Shown here piece by piece: positions 26,103-35,472 of a stretch of 64,000 nucleotides of DNA; the first letter of the stretch is position 1, and each line of letters begins with the position of its first letter. A program made the translations under genes and the position numbers. Source of the DNA: AV40 sp038230255 (GTDB lineage: Bacteria > Verrucomicrobiota > Verrucomicrobiia > Chthoniobacterales > UBA10450); the NCBI GenBank assembly GCA_038230255.1, contig JBBRNP010000003.1:186001-250000 (forward strand). The letters are read 5' to 3'. The notes beneath the pieces are model-generated. The model had not been told where the DNA came from. It worked only from the letters and a program-made list of their open reading frames with translations, and did not search any database.

Positions 26103-27893
26103 TTAACGCCCGCTGCGAATCGGTTGATTCAAGCGATAGGCTGAGATGTTTCTTTCGAGATCGGCGGCTAAACCGTCGTTGCCGGTCGCTTTCGCGATTG
26201 CGATTGCTTGTTGCGCAGTTTCAATCGCCTCACTGAATCGGCCGGTCTCCGCATAAGCCAGCGCCAGTGTTCGAAGCACAGTCGGGTTACCGCGGCCTGG
26301 TCCCTCCGCGACGCTAGTCACCAGCTCGACCGCTCTTTCGCCATTTCGCCGGGAAGGATCGGGCGACGTTGCCAGGACCCAAGCGAGATTGCATCGCGCA
26401 TTTAAGTTATTCGGATTGCTCGCGAGACTCTGCTCAAAATGAAGGGCTGCGTCGGCTTCGTCGCCTAACTGCAGGAGCGCGAGTCCAAGATTGTTCTGCG
26501 CGTCGGTGTCCTTCGGTTGAATCCTGACCGCTTCCTGACAATGAGAGATCGCATCGGTAATGCGCCCCTGTCGCAATAGCAGGTCGGCCAGGTGGGCATG
26601 CGCGACGTGATTGTTTGAAGTGTTTGCGATAGTCTGCTGCCACAACCGCTCTGAGTCTCTCCAGTAACTCGCTTGAACACGAGAAGCGCCAGTTAGACTG
26701 GCAACGATCACGATCGCGGCGGTTGTCAACGCCGCCGGACCATAGCGCCAACGCGACAGCAATTCCGAAATCGACCAGGTCACGCCCAGATAAAGACCAA
26801 TCTGAGGAAGGTAAGTGTAGCGATCAGCGTGGCCCTGTAGTCCCACCTGAACGATCCCGATTACCGGAATCAACATGCACACATACCAAAGCCAGCCGAC
26901 CACGAGGTAAGGTCGTTTTTTTCGCAGCAAAAATGCCAGAGTTGTAATCGCGGCCAAAACTGCACCGGCGAGTAGGACCTGCCAAAGAGCTGAGCCGTTC
27001 TCAAAGTGCGGATAGAACACCGCAAGTTTTGCTGGCCAGAACATTTGCCGAATGTAAGTCACATAGCTCAGCAACGCGTTACTGACGCGCGACGAAAGCG
27101 GCAGTTGTTCAAAGGAACCAATCGCTCGTGTCTGCGAGATGAGCGTGGCCACCGCGGACCCCATGCTCAACATGAACAGCGGAATCTTCTCCACGACCAG
27201 CTTCCACCAGATTTCCGCCGTCCTTTGTCCTCTGTCCTCTGCTTGCCGCGCCGTAGCCTTGGCGAAGGCGGGACCCCTGTTCAGCGGCCAGTAATCTAAA
27301 AGTAACAGAACAACTGGCAGACTTACCAACATCGGTTTCGACATCAGCCCACACGCAAACAAGATCGACATCATCAGGTAGCGCCGGATCGAGGGCTGGC
27401 GCACGTAATGCAGATATGTGCCGAGCGTCAGCATAAAGAAGAACCCGCTTAGAACGTCTTTACGTTCGGCAATCCAGACGACCGACTCCACTCGCAATGG
27501 ATGGATGGCAAATACCGCCGCCACGAACGCGCTTTGCCAGAGCGCGCCGGTAAGGCGATGAAGCACGAAAAAGAGAGCGATCGTGCCCGCTGCATGAAGC
27601 ACGACGTTAACGACATGATGCGCTCCCGCACGCAGACCAAACAAACTGCAATCCAACATGTGCGAAATTGTTGTCAGCGGATGCCAGTTTCCTCCATGGA
27701 CGTGAGAAAAGGCCCAAATCATTCCGCGCCAGCTTAAGCCCTGAATGACGACCGGATTCTCAGTGACGTAGTTTGGATCGTCATAATTCACGAACGGAAA
27801 ATGACTTGACTGTCCGAACGCGAACCAGACAAGCGCGACAAGGCCGGCGCAGATGCCGACCACTAGCCAACGTTCGGGAATCTTATCGCGCAT
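26103..27893 (-). CDS. TMTC-like GT-C glycosyltransferase with TPR tail (paralogue 3)
   Basis: An integral membrane protein of 596 residues. About ten hydrophobic helices carry the GT-C features FVNYDDPNYV (acidic loop after helix 1) and FAIHPLRVESVVWIAERKDV, followed by C-terminal TPR units (AQNNLGLALLQLGDEADAAL). It resembles TMTC/DUF1736 O-mannosyltransferases that use polyprenyl-phosphate sugars outside the cytoplasm. A dispersed repeat (27236-27275) is translated in frame inside a loop (RGPAFAKATARQAEDRG) where both paralogues have only a short linker. The ATG at 27893 is used; it overlaps the upstream stop by 11 nt. The acceptor is unknown. Confidence 0.82.
   Translation of the reverse strand: MRDKIPERWLVVGICAGLVALVWFAFGQSSHFPFVNYDDPNYVTENPVVIQGLSWRGMIWAFSHVHGGNWHPLTTISHMLDCSLFGLRAGAHHVVNVVLHAAGTIALFFVLHRLTGALWQSAFVAAVFAIHPLRVESVVWIAERKDVLSGFFFMLTLGTYLHYVRQPSIRRYLMMSILFACGLMSKPMLVSLPVVLLLLDYWPLNRGPAFAKATARQAEDRGQRTAEIWWKLVVEKIPLFMLSMGSAVATLISQTRAIGSFEQLPLSSRVSNALLSYVTYIRQMFWPAKLAVFYPHFENGSALWQVLLAGAVLAAITTLAFLLRKKRPYLVVGWLWYVCMLIPVIGIVQVGLQGHADRYTYLPQIGLYLGVTWSISELLSRWRYGPAALTTAAIVIVASLTGASRVQASYWRDSERLWQQTIANTSNNHVAHAHLADLLLRQGRITDAISHCQEAVRIQPKDTDAQNNLGLALLQLGDEADAALHFEQSLASNPNNLNARCNLAWVLATSPDPSRRNGERAVELVTSVAEGPGRGNPTVLRTLALAYAETGRFSEAIETAQQAIAIAKATGNDGLAADLERNISAYRLNQPIRSGR
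27236..27275. repeat. CGCCGTAGCCTTGGCGAAGGCG repeat inside a TMTC-like gene
   Basis: Second full copy of the 3207-3245 repeat. It is inserted in frame in a membrane-protein loop of paralogue 3 and absent from the aligned loops of its two tandem paralogues. Confidence 0.85.
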
Positions 27894-29892
27894 TTCGCAA
27901 GCTGGGGTCGCGGAGTGGCGTGCGGCGTTGGTAGAGATCGAGTTCCTCCTGGATCTGACTGGCGAGATCGTGCACGCCTTGAGCGTTGGCCTGCTCCAAT
28001 GCGCGCCGCGCAGTTTCGATCGCTTTCTCGAACTGACCGGCTTGCGCGTAAGCGGCGGCAAGGGTTCGAATGAAAACCGGATTACTTTCCTTGGAGAGTT
28101 GATTGGCTTTGGTCGCGAGCTGAACCGCGATTTCGTTGTTCCTTAGCGAATCATCCGGCCCGGTCGACATGACCCAGGCGAGATTGTTGAGCGGAAGAAT
28201 GGAGTCCGGCTCCGATTGCAACGCCTTTTCGTAATGATCGACCGCTTCGCTTAACCAGCCTTCTTGGACAAGGGCATTGCCCAAACTGGTATGCGCGCCC
28301 GCGTCGAAGGGATGGATCGATAACGTGGTCCGCCATTCCGCAATCGCACCGTCCAAATCTCCCTTTTGAAAGAGCGCGGTGCCGAGATTGTAATGCGCAT
28401 CAGGAAAGTCGGGCCGCAACTCAATCGCTTGCCGGAAATGAACAATCGCGTCATCGAGCCGGCCTTTGCGCGCGAGCGCGTTGCCGACGCTGTCATGAAT
28501 GAGCGCGAGACTTAAATTGTAATGGCGATGCTCACTCCGAGAGCGGACCGCGAGCGCGCGTTGAAAATAAGAGAGCGCATCGTCCAGTTGGCCGCGCTCC
28601 ATGAGCGACGTGCCGAGATTTGTCAAAGCGACATCGTTATCCTTTGTCACCGCCAGTGCGCGCGTCCAAAGCCTGTCGCTATTCCGCCAGTAAGTCGTTT
28701 GCTTCCACGCGCAGGCGCTCAAAAGAATCACAATCGCGCATCCAACGGTGGCGAGAATTTCTTTCCGATAACGTAACGATCTTGCAACGTCGCCAACGAG
28801 CCAGACCAGTGCGATGGACAAGCCGACGTGCGGCAAATACGTGTAACGATCGGCGTGGCCTTGAAGTCCGACCTCCACGATCCCGATTACCGGCAGGAGC
28901 ATGATCAAATACCACAGCCAGCCGACAAGAAGATAGGGACGAGTCCGCCGCAGTGCGAAACCGACCCAGGTCATTGCAATCAAAAACGCGGCCGCCAGCG
29001 AGACTTGCCATAACGCGAGGTGATTGTCGGGATGCGGATAAAATACGGCGAGATTCGCCGGCCAAAACATTTGCCAAATGTAAGTGACGTATGTCACGAG
29101 CGCGTTCTCGAGCCGCCAGCCGAATGGCAGTTGGCCGACCGAAGCAGGCGAATGCACTTGTAACGCAAGAGCTGTGATCGAGGACGCGGCGGAAAGCGCG
29201 AAGAGTGGAAGTTTCTCAAGCGTCATCCGCCAGAACGATTTTCCATCAGCGATGCGCTTGAGAGGCCAGTAATCAAGCAGCAGCAACACGGCTGGCGTTG
29301 TCACCAGCATCGGCTTCGACATCAATCCGCACGCAAACAAGATCGACATCGTGAGGTAACGTCCGAACGATTTCGCGCGCGTGTAGCGGATGTAGGCGCC
29401 AAGACTCAGAAAGAAAAAGACCGCACTCAAAACATCTTTGCGTTCCGCAATCCAGGCGACCGATTCAACCCGGAGCGGGTGAATTGCGAAGAGCGCGGCG
29501 ACAAAAGTGCTTTGCCAAAAGGCGCCGGTCACGTTTCGCAACCAAAGCAAAAGCAAAACCGCGGCAATCGTGTGCAACAAAACATTCGTGAAATGATGTC
29601 CACCCGCTTTGAGATCGTAAACCTGGCAATCGATCATGTGAGAAATGATCGTGAGCGGGTGCCAATTATTGGTTTGGGTATCGACGAACGCCTGCGACAA
29701 ACCATGCAGACTCAGGCCGCCGCTAACTAACGAATTTCCGTAGACGTATACCTTATCGTCGTAGTTGACGAAATCGTGGCCTAGCGTTTGACCGAAGACG
29801 ACCCAGATCAGAACAACGATGACGGCGCAAACGCCAAGTTGCGACGACAACGACGGCGAGCTCGCTTCAAGGGCACGGGCTCGAGACTTCAT
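27883..29892 (-). CDS. TMTC-like GT-C glycosyltransferase with long TPR tail (paralogue 2)
   Basis: A 669-residue membrane enzyme, the longest of three tandem paralogues. It shares FVNYDDKVYV, FAIHPLRVESVAWIAERKDV, FACGLMSKPMLVT and GLQGHADRYTYLPH with the others. The C-terminal half holds about six TPR units (such as AHYNLGTALFQKGDLDGAIA), more than in its neighbours, which may set acceptor choice. The start at 29892 lies 27 nt after the upstream paralogue stop. Likely acts with the GT2 enzyme at 31713-32450, which would supply the lipid-linked sugar. Confidence 0.85.
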   Translation of the reverse strand: MKSRARALEASSPSLSSQLGVCAVIVVLIWVVFGQTLGHDFVNYDDKVYVYGNSLVSGGLSLHGLSQAFVDTQTNNWHPLTIISHMIDCQVYDLKAGGHHFTNVLLHTIAAVLLLLWLRNVTGAFWQSTFVAALFAIHPLRVESVAWIAERKDVLSAVFFFLSLGAYIRYTRAKSFGRYLTMSILFACGLMSKPMLVTTPAVLLLLDYWPLKRIADGKSFWRMTLEKLPLFALSAASSITALALQVHSPASVGQLPFGWRLENALVTYVTYIWQMFWPANLAVFYPHPDNHLALWQVSLAAAFLIAMTWVGFALRRTRPYLLVGWLWYLIMLLPVIGIVEVGLQGHADRYTYLPHVGLSIALVWLVGDVARSLRYRKEILATVGCAIVILLSACAWKQTTYWRNSDRLWTRALAVTKDNDVALTNLGTSLMERGQLDDALSYFQRALAVRSRSEHRHYNLSLALIHDSVGNALARKGRLDDAIVHFRQAIELRPDFPDAHYNLGTALFQKGDLDGAIAEWRTTLSIHPFDAGAHTSLGNALVQEGWLSEAVDHYEKALQSEPDSILPLNNLAWVMSTGPDDSLRNNEIAVQLATKANQLSKESNPVFIRTLAAAYAQAGQFEKAIETARRALEQANAQGVHDLASQIQEELDLYQRRTPLRDPSLRNAR

Positions 29893-29919
29893 GCGAATAC
29901 CGCCGGCGATCCTTGAAGC

Positions 29920-31710
29920 TTACTGCGGCGGCGATTCGCGATATGGCGTGCGCGCCTGATAAAGTTCGATTTCATGTCGCAATGTCGCCAGCAATGAAGT
30001 GTTGTTTTGCGCGTTCGCCAAATCGATGGCGCGCTGCGCTGTGTCGATGGCCTTGGAAAAATCGCCCGACTCGGCATAGGCCGCCGCCAACGTCCGAAGG
30101 ACGATCGGCACGTTGCCGCCGGGGAGAGTTATTGCTTTCACTGCCAGCTCAACTGCTCGTTTGCCGTCGCGGGTCGCGTCCGCCGGATGAGTTGCCAGCA
30201 CCCACGCGAGATTGTTCAGGGCGTTCCCGTCATCCGGATTCAGTTGCAGACTAATTTCCCACTGCTCAATCCCGGCACGGACATCGCCGTTTTGGATGAG
30301 CAAAACGCCCAAATCGTTGTGCGTCGGGACATCGAACGGAAAATCCGCAAGCGTCGTCCGTGCGTGCGCGATGGCAGCAGCGCGCGAATGTTTGTTCGCC
30401 TCTGGCGTTCTACCTTTCGACCATAACGCTGCCGCCAGATTTGTGTGGGCGGTTTGATTGTCGGGCGTCACGGTCAAGGCGTGCTCCCAAAGTGAAATGC
30501 TATCGCGCCAATAAGTTGTTTGCTTGCAGGATAGGATCATTGAGGCCGCGATTACGCAGGTAGCTGCCGCAGCCAGAATGATCTGACGATTTCGCCATCG
30601 CTGTGTGAGATCCGCACAGCCCCACGTCACTAGCATCGTAATTCCGATGTGCGGGAGGTAAGTAAACCGATCGGCTCGCGCTTGCAGACCCGCCTGAACA
30701 ATGCCGAGCACCGGGACCAGGAGAACCAGATACCAAAACCAACCCACGAACACGTACGGGTATTTTTGATGAGCCAGAATCGCGATGAGCGTGATGGCGA
30801 TGATCAATGCCGCGGCCGTTACTACGACCCAAATATTTAATTGATCGTGCGGATGCGGATAAAATACCGCCAGGTCCGTGGGCCAAAGCATTTGGCGGAG
30901 ATAAACCATCACGCTGACGGCGGCATTTTTGAGTCTGGGCAAAAGCGGCAATTGCTCCAGCGAAGCCATCGTCACTGTCTGCGCGAACATCGTCGCGGCC
31001 GCCGCGACCGCCGAAAGCACAAATAATGGAATTTTTTCGACGATCATTCGCCGCCAATCGGGAAAATCCCTCACGCGTTGCAACGGCCAGTAATCCACCA
31101 ACAACAGCACGAGCGGCACGGTCACGAACGTCGCTTTCGACATCAATCCGCACGCGAGGAAGATCGACATCGTCATATAGCGACCGACCGATGGCCTGCG
31201 CGTGTAATGCAGATAGGCGCCGAGAGTCAGCATGAAGAAGACGCCGCTGAGCACGTCCTTGCGCTCCGCAATCCAGGCGACGGATTCAACCCGCATCGGA
31301 TGAATAGCAAAAATGGCCGCGACAAATGCGCTTCGCCAGATCGAGCCGGTCATTCCCCGGAAAACCAAAAAAAGCAGAATCGCTCCGATGTTATGCAGAA
31401 CGACGTTAGTGAAATGATGGCCGCCCGGCTTCAGTACATAAATCTGACAATCCGCCATGTGGCTCAGGGTCGTGAGCGGATGCCACAGACTCGCGTGGCT
31501 GTGAGTTAGCAACCATTTGAATCCGTCGAGAGTGAGTCCACTGCTGACCTGAGTATTTTCGTAAACGTAGCGGTCGTCATCGAAGTTGACGAAGTCGTGC
31601 CTGAGCGTTTGCCCAAACACAATCCAGATGATGGCGGTGAGAAAAATGCAAACCGCGATTGTGATCAGGCGATCATTTCGCGGGCTGGCCGGCGCCGGAG
31701 CTGTCGGCAT
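29920..31710 (-). CDS. TMTC-like GT-C glycosyltransferase with TPR tail (paralogue 1)
   Basis: A 596-residue membrane glycosyltransferase, first of three. Helix 1 (TIAVCIFLTAIIWIVFGQTL) is followed by FVNFDDDRYVYENT, the paired acidic residues expected for GT-C catalysis, then FAIHPMRVESVAWIAERKDV and TPR units near the C-terminus. The ATG at 31710 lies 2 nt after the stop of the GT2 gene, so the two are almost certainly co-translated. The longer start at 31776 would overlap that gene and lacks family support. Confidence 0.85.
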   Translation of the reverse strand: MPTAPAPASPRNDRLITIAVCIFLTAIIWIVFGQTLRHDFVNFDDDRYVYENTQVSSGLTLDGFKWLLTHSHASLWHPLTTLSHMADCQIYVLKPGGHHFTNVVLHNIGAILLFLVFRGMTGSIWRSAFVAAIFAIHPMRVESVAWIAERKDVLSGVFFMLTLGAYLHYTRRPSVGRYMTMSIFLACGLMSKATFVTVPLVLLLVDYWPLQRVRDFPDWRRMIVEKIPLFVLSAVAAAATMFAQTVTMASLEQLPLLPRLKNAAVSVMVYLRQMLWPTDLAVFYPHPHDQLNIWVVVTAAALIIAITLIAILAHQKYPYVFVGWFWYLVLLVPVLGIVQAGLQARADRFTYLPHIGITMLVTWGCADLTQRWRNRQIILAAAATCVIAASMILSCKQTTYWRDSISLWEHALTVTPDNQTAHTNLAAALWSKGRTPEANKHSRAAAIAHARTTLADFPFDVPTHNDLGVLLIQNGDVRAGIEQWEISLQLNPDDGNALNNLAWVLATHPADATRDGKRAVELAVKAITLPGGNVPIVLRTLAAAYAESGDFSKAIDTAQRAIDLANAQNNTSLLATLRHEIELYQARTPYRESPPQ

Positions 31711-31712
31711 CG

Positions 31713-32450
31713 TTAAACTGGTGGCGGGAGGAGCCGCCAGCAGGCCAGGCGAAAACGCAACGCCGTGCCAAGGCAACCGAGGCCGTAACGCACGCTTCGA
31801 CGAAAGTTAATCGAGGATCCTTCCGGTAAATATTTCGCCGGGCACGTGACCTCGCCGATTTTCGAGCCGAGCCAAATGATTTGGGCGAGCATTTGATTAT
31901 CGAACACAAAATCGTCGGAGTTCTGTTCAATCGGGACCCGCTCGAGCAAGCTCCGGGCAAAAGCGCGATATCCGGTATGATATTCAGAAAGCTTCGCGCC
32001 GATCAAAAAATTCTCGACGAAGGTGAGAAAGCGGTTCGCGATATATTTCCACCACGGCATTCCGCCACCGAGCGCCCCGCCGCCAAGAATGCGCGACGCA
32101 AGGACGCACGGATACAAACCGCTCGCCACCATCGACGCGATCGCCGGAAGCAGTTGGGGTGTGTATTGGTAATCCGGATGAATCATCACCACGATGTCCG
32201 CGCCCGCAGCGAGCGCGAGCCGGTAACACGTCTTTTGATTCCCACCATAGCCGCGATTTTGCGGATGCACTTCCACCTCCACGTCCTTGAGCGTGCGCGC
32301 GATCGCCACCGTTTCATCGTTGCTGGCGTCGTCCACCACAATGACAAGATCGACAATCCCCTGCGCCATCACTTCCTCGTAGGTTCTTTGCAACGTGCGG
32401 GCAGCATTATAAGCCGGCATCACCACCACAATTTTCTGGCCGTTCAACAT
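31713..32450 (-). CDS. GT2 polyprenyl-phosphate sugar synthase (Dpm1-like)
   Basis: A 245-residue family 2 glycosyltransferase. Motifs: VVVMPAYNAARTLQRTYEEV, VVDDASNDET, HPQNRGYGGNQKT, MIHPDYQYTPQL and the acceptor-loop region YHTGYRAFARSLLE. It has no clear C-terminal membrane anchor, as in soluble Dpm1-type enzymes. It would make a polyprenyl-phosphate sugar (mannose or similar) used by the three GT-C enzymes downstream. The ATG at 32450 fits the family start; an upstream TTG/ATG region to 32489 is less likely. Confidence 0.85.
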   Translation of the reverse strand: MLNGQKIVVVMPAYNAARTLQRTYEEVMAQGIVDLVIVVDDASNDETVAIARTLKDVEVEVHPQNRGYGGNQKTCYRLALAAGADIVVMIHPDYQYTPQLLPAIASMVASGLYPCVLASRILGGGALGGGMPWWKYIANRFLTFVENFLIGAKLSEYHTGYRAFARSLLERVPIEQNSDDFVFDNQMLAQIIWLGSKIGEVTCPAKYLPEGSSINFRRSVRYGLGCLGTALRFRLACWRLLPPPV

Positions 32451-32494
32451 TCGAGGTAGTCGAATATGCGCACGAGCGACATCTTGCAACTCCG

Positions 32495-33355
32495 ATGATC
32501 ATTTTTCACGATCCACATTGCGTCGAATATTCGCGCCCCGGCCATCCGGAGCGGCCGGAGCGGATCACGCGCACCGTCCCAGTGCTGAAAGATCGACATC
32601 GTGATTGGGAATGGCGCCAACCGCAGCCGGCGAAAGAGCGTAATCTGTTGCGCTCCCATTCTCGTGATCACGTGGAGCAGATAAGAGCTGCCGTCCAAGA
32701 TTTTGATGTCGATACGCCGGCTTATCCACGCGTCTACGACCATGCGATCTCGTCTGCCGGCGCAGCGATCGAGACTGCGCTCGCCGGCGTTCGCGGGGAG
32801 CGCGCGTTCAGCCTAATGCGACCGCCCGGGCATCACGCGACGCGGAATCAGGCGATGGGTTTCTGTTATTTCAGCAACATCGCTATCGCGGCGCTTGCCG
32901 CCCTCGACAGCGGTGTGGAACGCGTCGCCATTTGGGACTTTGACGCTCACCACGGGAACGGGACCGAGGATATCGTTGCGCATAATCCCCGGCTCAACTT
33001 CGCATCGATTCATCAATTTCCGGCCTATCCTGGAACCGGCGCACAATCATTCGCCAACATTGATAATTATCCGGTTGCACCGAACACCCCTCGCGCTGAG
33101 CACGCCAATGCGATCGAGCGGGCGCTCCAAAAGCTTCTGCTCGCAAAACCGGGATTGTTGCTCGTTTCGGCTGGATTCGACGCGTATTCCGGAGATCCCC
33201 TCACGGAAATGACCCTGGAAACAGAGGACTTTGCCGCCTTTGGAAAGTGGCTCGCGGAGATCGATGTGCCGGCGGCGGCAATTCTCGAAGGCGGCTACAG
33301 CGACGACTTGCCGGAATTAATCGATACTTTTTTGACGAGCTGGGCGAGCCACTAG
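32495..33355 (+). CDS. Histone deacetylase-superfamily amidohydrolase
   Basis: A 286-residue arginase/deacetylase-fold zinc hydrolase. MRPPGHHATRNQAMGFCYFS gives the tandem catalytic His and IWDFDAHHGNGTEDI the metal-binding Asp and His. Further metal and active-site elements are SAGFDAYSGDPL and ILEGGY. Bacterial members deacetylate polyamines, small amides or proteins. The substrate is not evident from the neighbourhood. It is divergent from the GT2 gene and followed by tRNA-Pro. Confidence 0.88.
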   Translation: MIIFHDPHCVEYSRPGHPERPERITRTVPVLKDRHRDWEWRQPQPAKERNLLRSHSRDHVEQIRAAVQDFDVDTPAYPRVYDHAISSAGAAIETALAGVRGERAFSLMRPPGHHATRNQAMGFCYFSNIAIAALAALDSGVERVAIWDFDAHHGNGTEDIVAHNPRLNFASIHQFPAYPGTGAQSFANIDNYPVAPNTPRAEHANAIERALQKLLLAKPGLLLVSAGFDAYSGDPLTEMTLETEDFAAFGKWLAEIDVPAAAILEGGYSDDLPELIDTFLTSWASH

Positions 33356-33375
33356 ATAGTCAACGCCGCAGAGAT

Positions 33376-33449
33376 CGGGCTGTAGTTCAGCTTGGTAGAA
33401 CGCTTGAATGGGGTTCAAGAGGTCGTGGGTTCAAATCCCGCCAGCCCGA
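33376..33449 (+). tRNA. tRNA-Pro (anticodon GGG)
   Basis: Cloverleaf: acceptor CGGGCTG (33376-33382) pairs with CAGCCCG (33442-33448), discriminator A. D-stem GTTC/GAAC. Anticodon stem CTTGA/TCAAG with loop ATGGGGT, anticodon GGG. T-arm GTGGG-TTCAAAT-CCCGC. The C1-G72 pair suits prokaryotic tRNA-Pro. CCA is not encoded. Confidence 0.95.
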
Positions 33450-33457
33450 GGTAGTGT

Positions 33458-33518
33458 TGTAGCGACGCTGTGTGAGCGTCGCCTTTATTATTTCCGGCGG
33501 TCACAGACCGCCGCTACA
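33458..33518. repeat. TGTAGCG palindromic repeat
   Basis: TGTAGCGACGCTGTGTGAGC at the left and GGTCACAGACCGCCGCTACA at the right form two hairpins with shared TGTAGCG/CGCTACA ends. Same family as 24590-24728 and the half copy at 47644-47669. It lies between tRNA-Pro and ychF. Confidence 0.7.
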
Positions 33519-33529
33519 GAAGAAGAATC

Positions 33530-34654
33530 ATGCTTAGTGCTGGAATTGTTGGACTGCCCAACGTCGGAAAATCGACGTTGTTCAATGCCGTTACCCGAAC
33601 GCATAACGCGCCCGCGGAAAATTATCCCTTTTGCACGATCGATCCCAACGTCGGCATCGTCACCGTGCCGGATCGGCGATTGGACAAGCTCGGCGAGTTA
33701 TCACATTCGAAAAAGATTGTCCCGACCGCGATCCAGTTCGTCGATATCGCCGGTCTGGTGAAAGGCGCGAGCGCGGGCGAAGGACTCGGCAACCAGTTTC
33801 TCAGTCACATCCGTGAAGTGGACGCGATCGTCCAGGTCGTGCGCTGTTTTGCGGACGCGGATGTGCATCACGTCAGCGCCACGATCGATCCGATTCGCGA
33901 CATCGAAGTCATCAACACCGAGCTGGTGTTGTCCGATCTCGCGTCGCTTCAGAAGCGCCACGATCGATTGCAAAAGGAAGTTCGTGCGGGCGAGAAGAGC
34001 GCGAAAATCGAGAGTGCCGTCGCCGAAAAGCTTTTGCCGCACCTCGATTCCGGAAAACCGGCGATTACGGCAGCGCTTGAGCCGGAAGAAAAAGTCGTCG
34101 CGCGAAATTTCTTTCTTTTGACTTCAAAGCCGACGCTCTTTGCCTGCAACGTCGCGGAAACGGATCTGGCTGCGATTGCAAAAGGCGATCGCACAAATGC
34201 CGCCGCGAAGTATGTCGATCTGGTTCAGGATTACGCCCAACATCACTTTGGAACGGAAGCATTCGTAATCAGCGCCAGGATCGAAAGCGAACTTGCGGAT
34301 CTGAGCGAAGAAGAAGCGCTCGAATATTTGCGCGGTCTCGGCGTTGAAGATAGCGGAGTCCACGCGCTGATTCGCGCGGTTTACCATTTGCTAGGATTGC
34401 GCACGTTTTTAACCACGGGCGAAAAGGAGACTCGCGCCTGGACCATTCACGCGGGCCAAAAAGCGCCAGCAGCGGCGGGCGCGATCCACTCCGACTTCGA
34501 GCGCGGCTTTATCGCAGCGGAAACAATTGCCTACGCCGAGTTGGTCGCGCTCGGCTCGTTCGCGAAAGCGCGCGAGGCCGGAAAGCTCCGGATCGAAGGC
34601 AAAGATTACGAAGTCCGTGACGGTGACGTAATGACGTTTCGATTCAACGTCTGA
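33530..34654 (+). CDS. ychF: YchF/EngD redox-regulated P-loop ATPase
   Basis: Universally conserved Obg-family P-loop protein that prefers ATP and binds ribosomes. The 374 residues include the altered G1 NVGKSTLFNAVT, the family signature NYPFCTIDPNVGIVTVPD, G3 DIAGLVKGASAGEGLGNQF, a coiled-coil insertion (LASLQKRHDRLQKEV) and a C-terminal TGS domain (THAGQKAPAAAGAIHSDFE). The ATG at 33530 starts at the expected MLSAGIVGLP. Stand-alone gene. Confidence 0.95.
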   Translation: MLSAGIVGLPNVGKSTLFNAVTRTHNAPAENYPFCTIDPNVGIVTVPDRRLDKLGELSHSKKIVPTAIQFVDIAGLVKGASAGEGLGNQFLSHIREVDAIVQVVRCFADADVHHVSATIDPIRDIEVINTELVLSDLASLQKRHDRLQKEVRAGEKSAKIESAVAEKLLPHLDSGKPAITAALEPEEKVVARNFFLLTSKPTLFACNVAETDLAAIAKGDRTNAAAKYVDLVQDYAQHHFGTEAFVISARIESELADLSEEEALEYLRGLGVEDSGVHALIRAVYHLLGLRTFLTTGEKETRAWTIHAGQKAPAAAGAIHSDFERGFIAAETIAYAELVALGSFAKAREAGKLRIEGKDYEVRDGDVMTFRFNV

Positions 34655-34658
34655 GCGA

Positions 34659-34728
34659 TCTCTTGCTCGTGCTCCTGCTCTTACTCTTAATCAAAAGCCA
34701 GGATTGAGCATGAGTAAGAGCAAGAGAG
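34659..34728. terminator. Convergent-gene imperfect hairpin
   Basis: CTCTTGCTC...TTACTCTTAATC faces GATTGAGCATGAGTAAGAGC and CAAGAGAGG, between the ends of ychF (+) and the zinc-ribbon gene (-). Likely a bidirectional terminator. The internal CTCTTGCTC-like words also make it repetitive. Confidence 0.5.
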
Positions 34729-34734
34729 GTTGAG

Positions 34735-35439
34735 CTATCGCGCAACGTAAAGGATCCGGCCGCACTGTTCGCAGTTGACGATTTCCTTGCCGGCCTCGGC
34801 GTCTTTCACCGTCGCGGTGGTCAATTTCATGTGGCAACCGGTGCAAACGCCATGCTCGACCGCCACAATGGCCGAGTCGCCTTTGCTCGCGAACAGTCGC
34901 TCGAAGCTATTCAACAAATCCTCGTCCATCTTTTCCGCCAATTCCTTTCGCTCCTTCTCCAGCTCTTGCAGACGCGTTTCGAGCGCTTTCGCTTTCTCGT
35001 CGAGATCTTTCATTTGCCGCGCGATCGAATCCTTGGTCGCAGTCGTTTTCTTTTCTTCGGCCGTGACCTCGACCTTTAACTTGTCTCCCTGATCCATCAG
35101 CTCGAGTTCCTGGTCTTCGAGCTTTCGAATCTCGTCCTCGTAACGCTGGATTTCGTTACCCATCGCCTGGAACTCGTCGTTCTTGCGCGTCTGATACTGC
35201 TGAGTCTTGAGCCGCGCGATGCTCTCGTTGCGAGTGCCGACGTCGAGCTCAAGCTTTTTGCGGTCGACCTCGACTTGTTTGGCTTTGTGCTTCAGAGCAT
35301 CCAAGCCGGCAACGCTTTCCGCGAGCTGCGATTCGAGATGCTTCCGTTGCAGCGGGAGATTTCTAATTTCGTTCTCGATCTGCCTGATCTTCTGCTGTCG
35401 ATCTTGAAGGACGAGTAGTTGTTCCAGTTCCGCCTGCAC
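34735..35439 (-). CDS. Coiled-coil C4 zinc-ribbon protein (DUF164-like)
   Basis: A 234-residue protein with a long antiparallel coiled coil (residues about 1-175, rich in Lys/Glu/Gln) and a C-terminal zinc ribbon with two Cys pairs: VCTGCHMKL and VNCEQCGRI. The family is widespread in Verrucomicrobiota, Chlamydiae and other phyla; proposed roles include nucleic-acid binding and, in chlamydiae, type III secretion. The GTG start (35437-35439) lies 33 nt after the corrected end of the redoxin gene in the same direction, suggesting an operon. Confidence 0.85.
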   Translation of the reverse strand: MQAELEQLLVLQDRQQKIRQIENEIRNLPLQRKHLESQLAESVAGLDALKHKAKQVEVDRKKLELDVGTRNESIARLKTQQYQTRKNDEFQAMGNEIQRYEDEIRKLEDQELELMDQGDKLKVEVTAEEKKTTATKDSIARQMKDLDEKAKALETRLQELEKERKELAEKMDEDLLNSFERLFASKGDSAIVAVEHGVCTGCHMKLTTATVKDAEAGKEIVNCEQCGRILYVAR

Positions 35440-35472
35440 GTGCGCTGAAGTTATAAAGTCGGCGGAGGGTCG

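Noticed and set aside
27883..28061. Longer N-terminus of TMTC paralogue 3
   Set aside because: This part is antisense-like sequence within the end of paralogue 2; the ATG at 27893 starts at the expected first helix.
27361..31171. 12-mer copies in the three TMTC genes as independent evidence of enrichment
   Set aside because: They are at homologous positions (MSIL/F-A-C-G), so they count as one event; the other copies remain independent.
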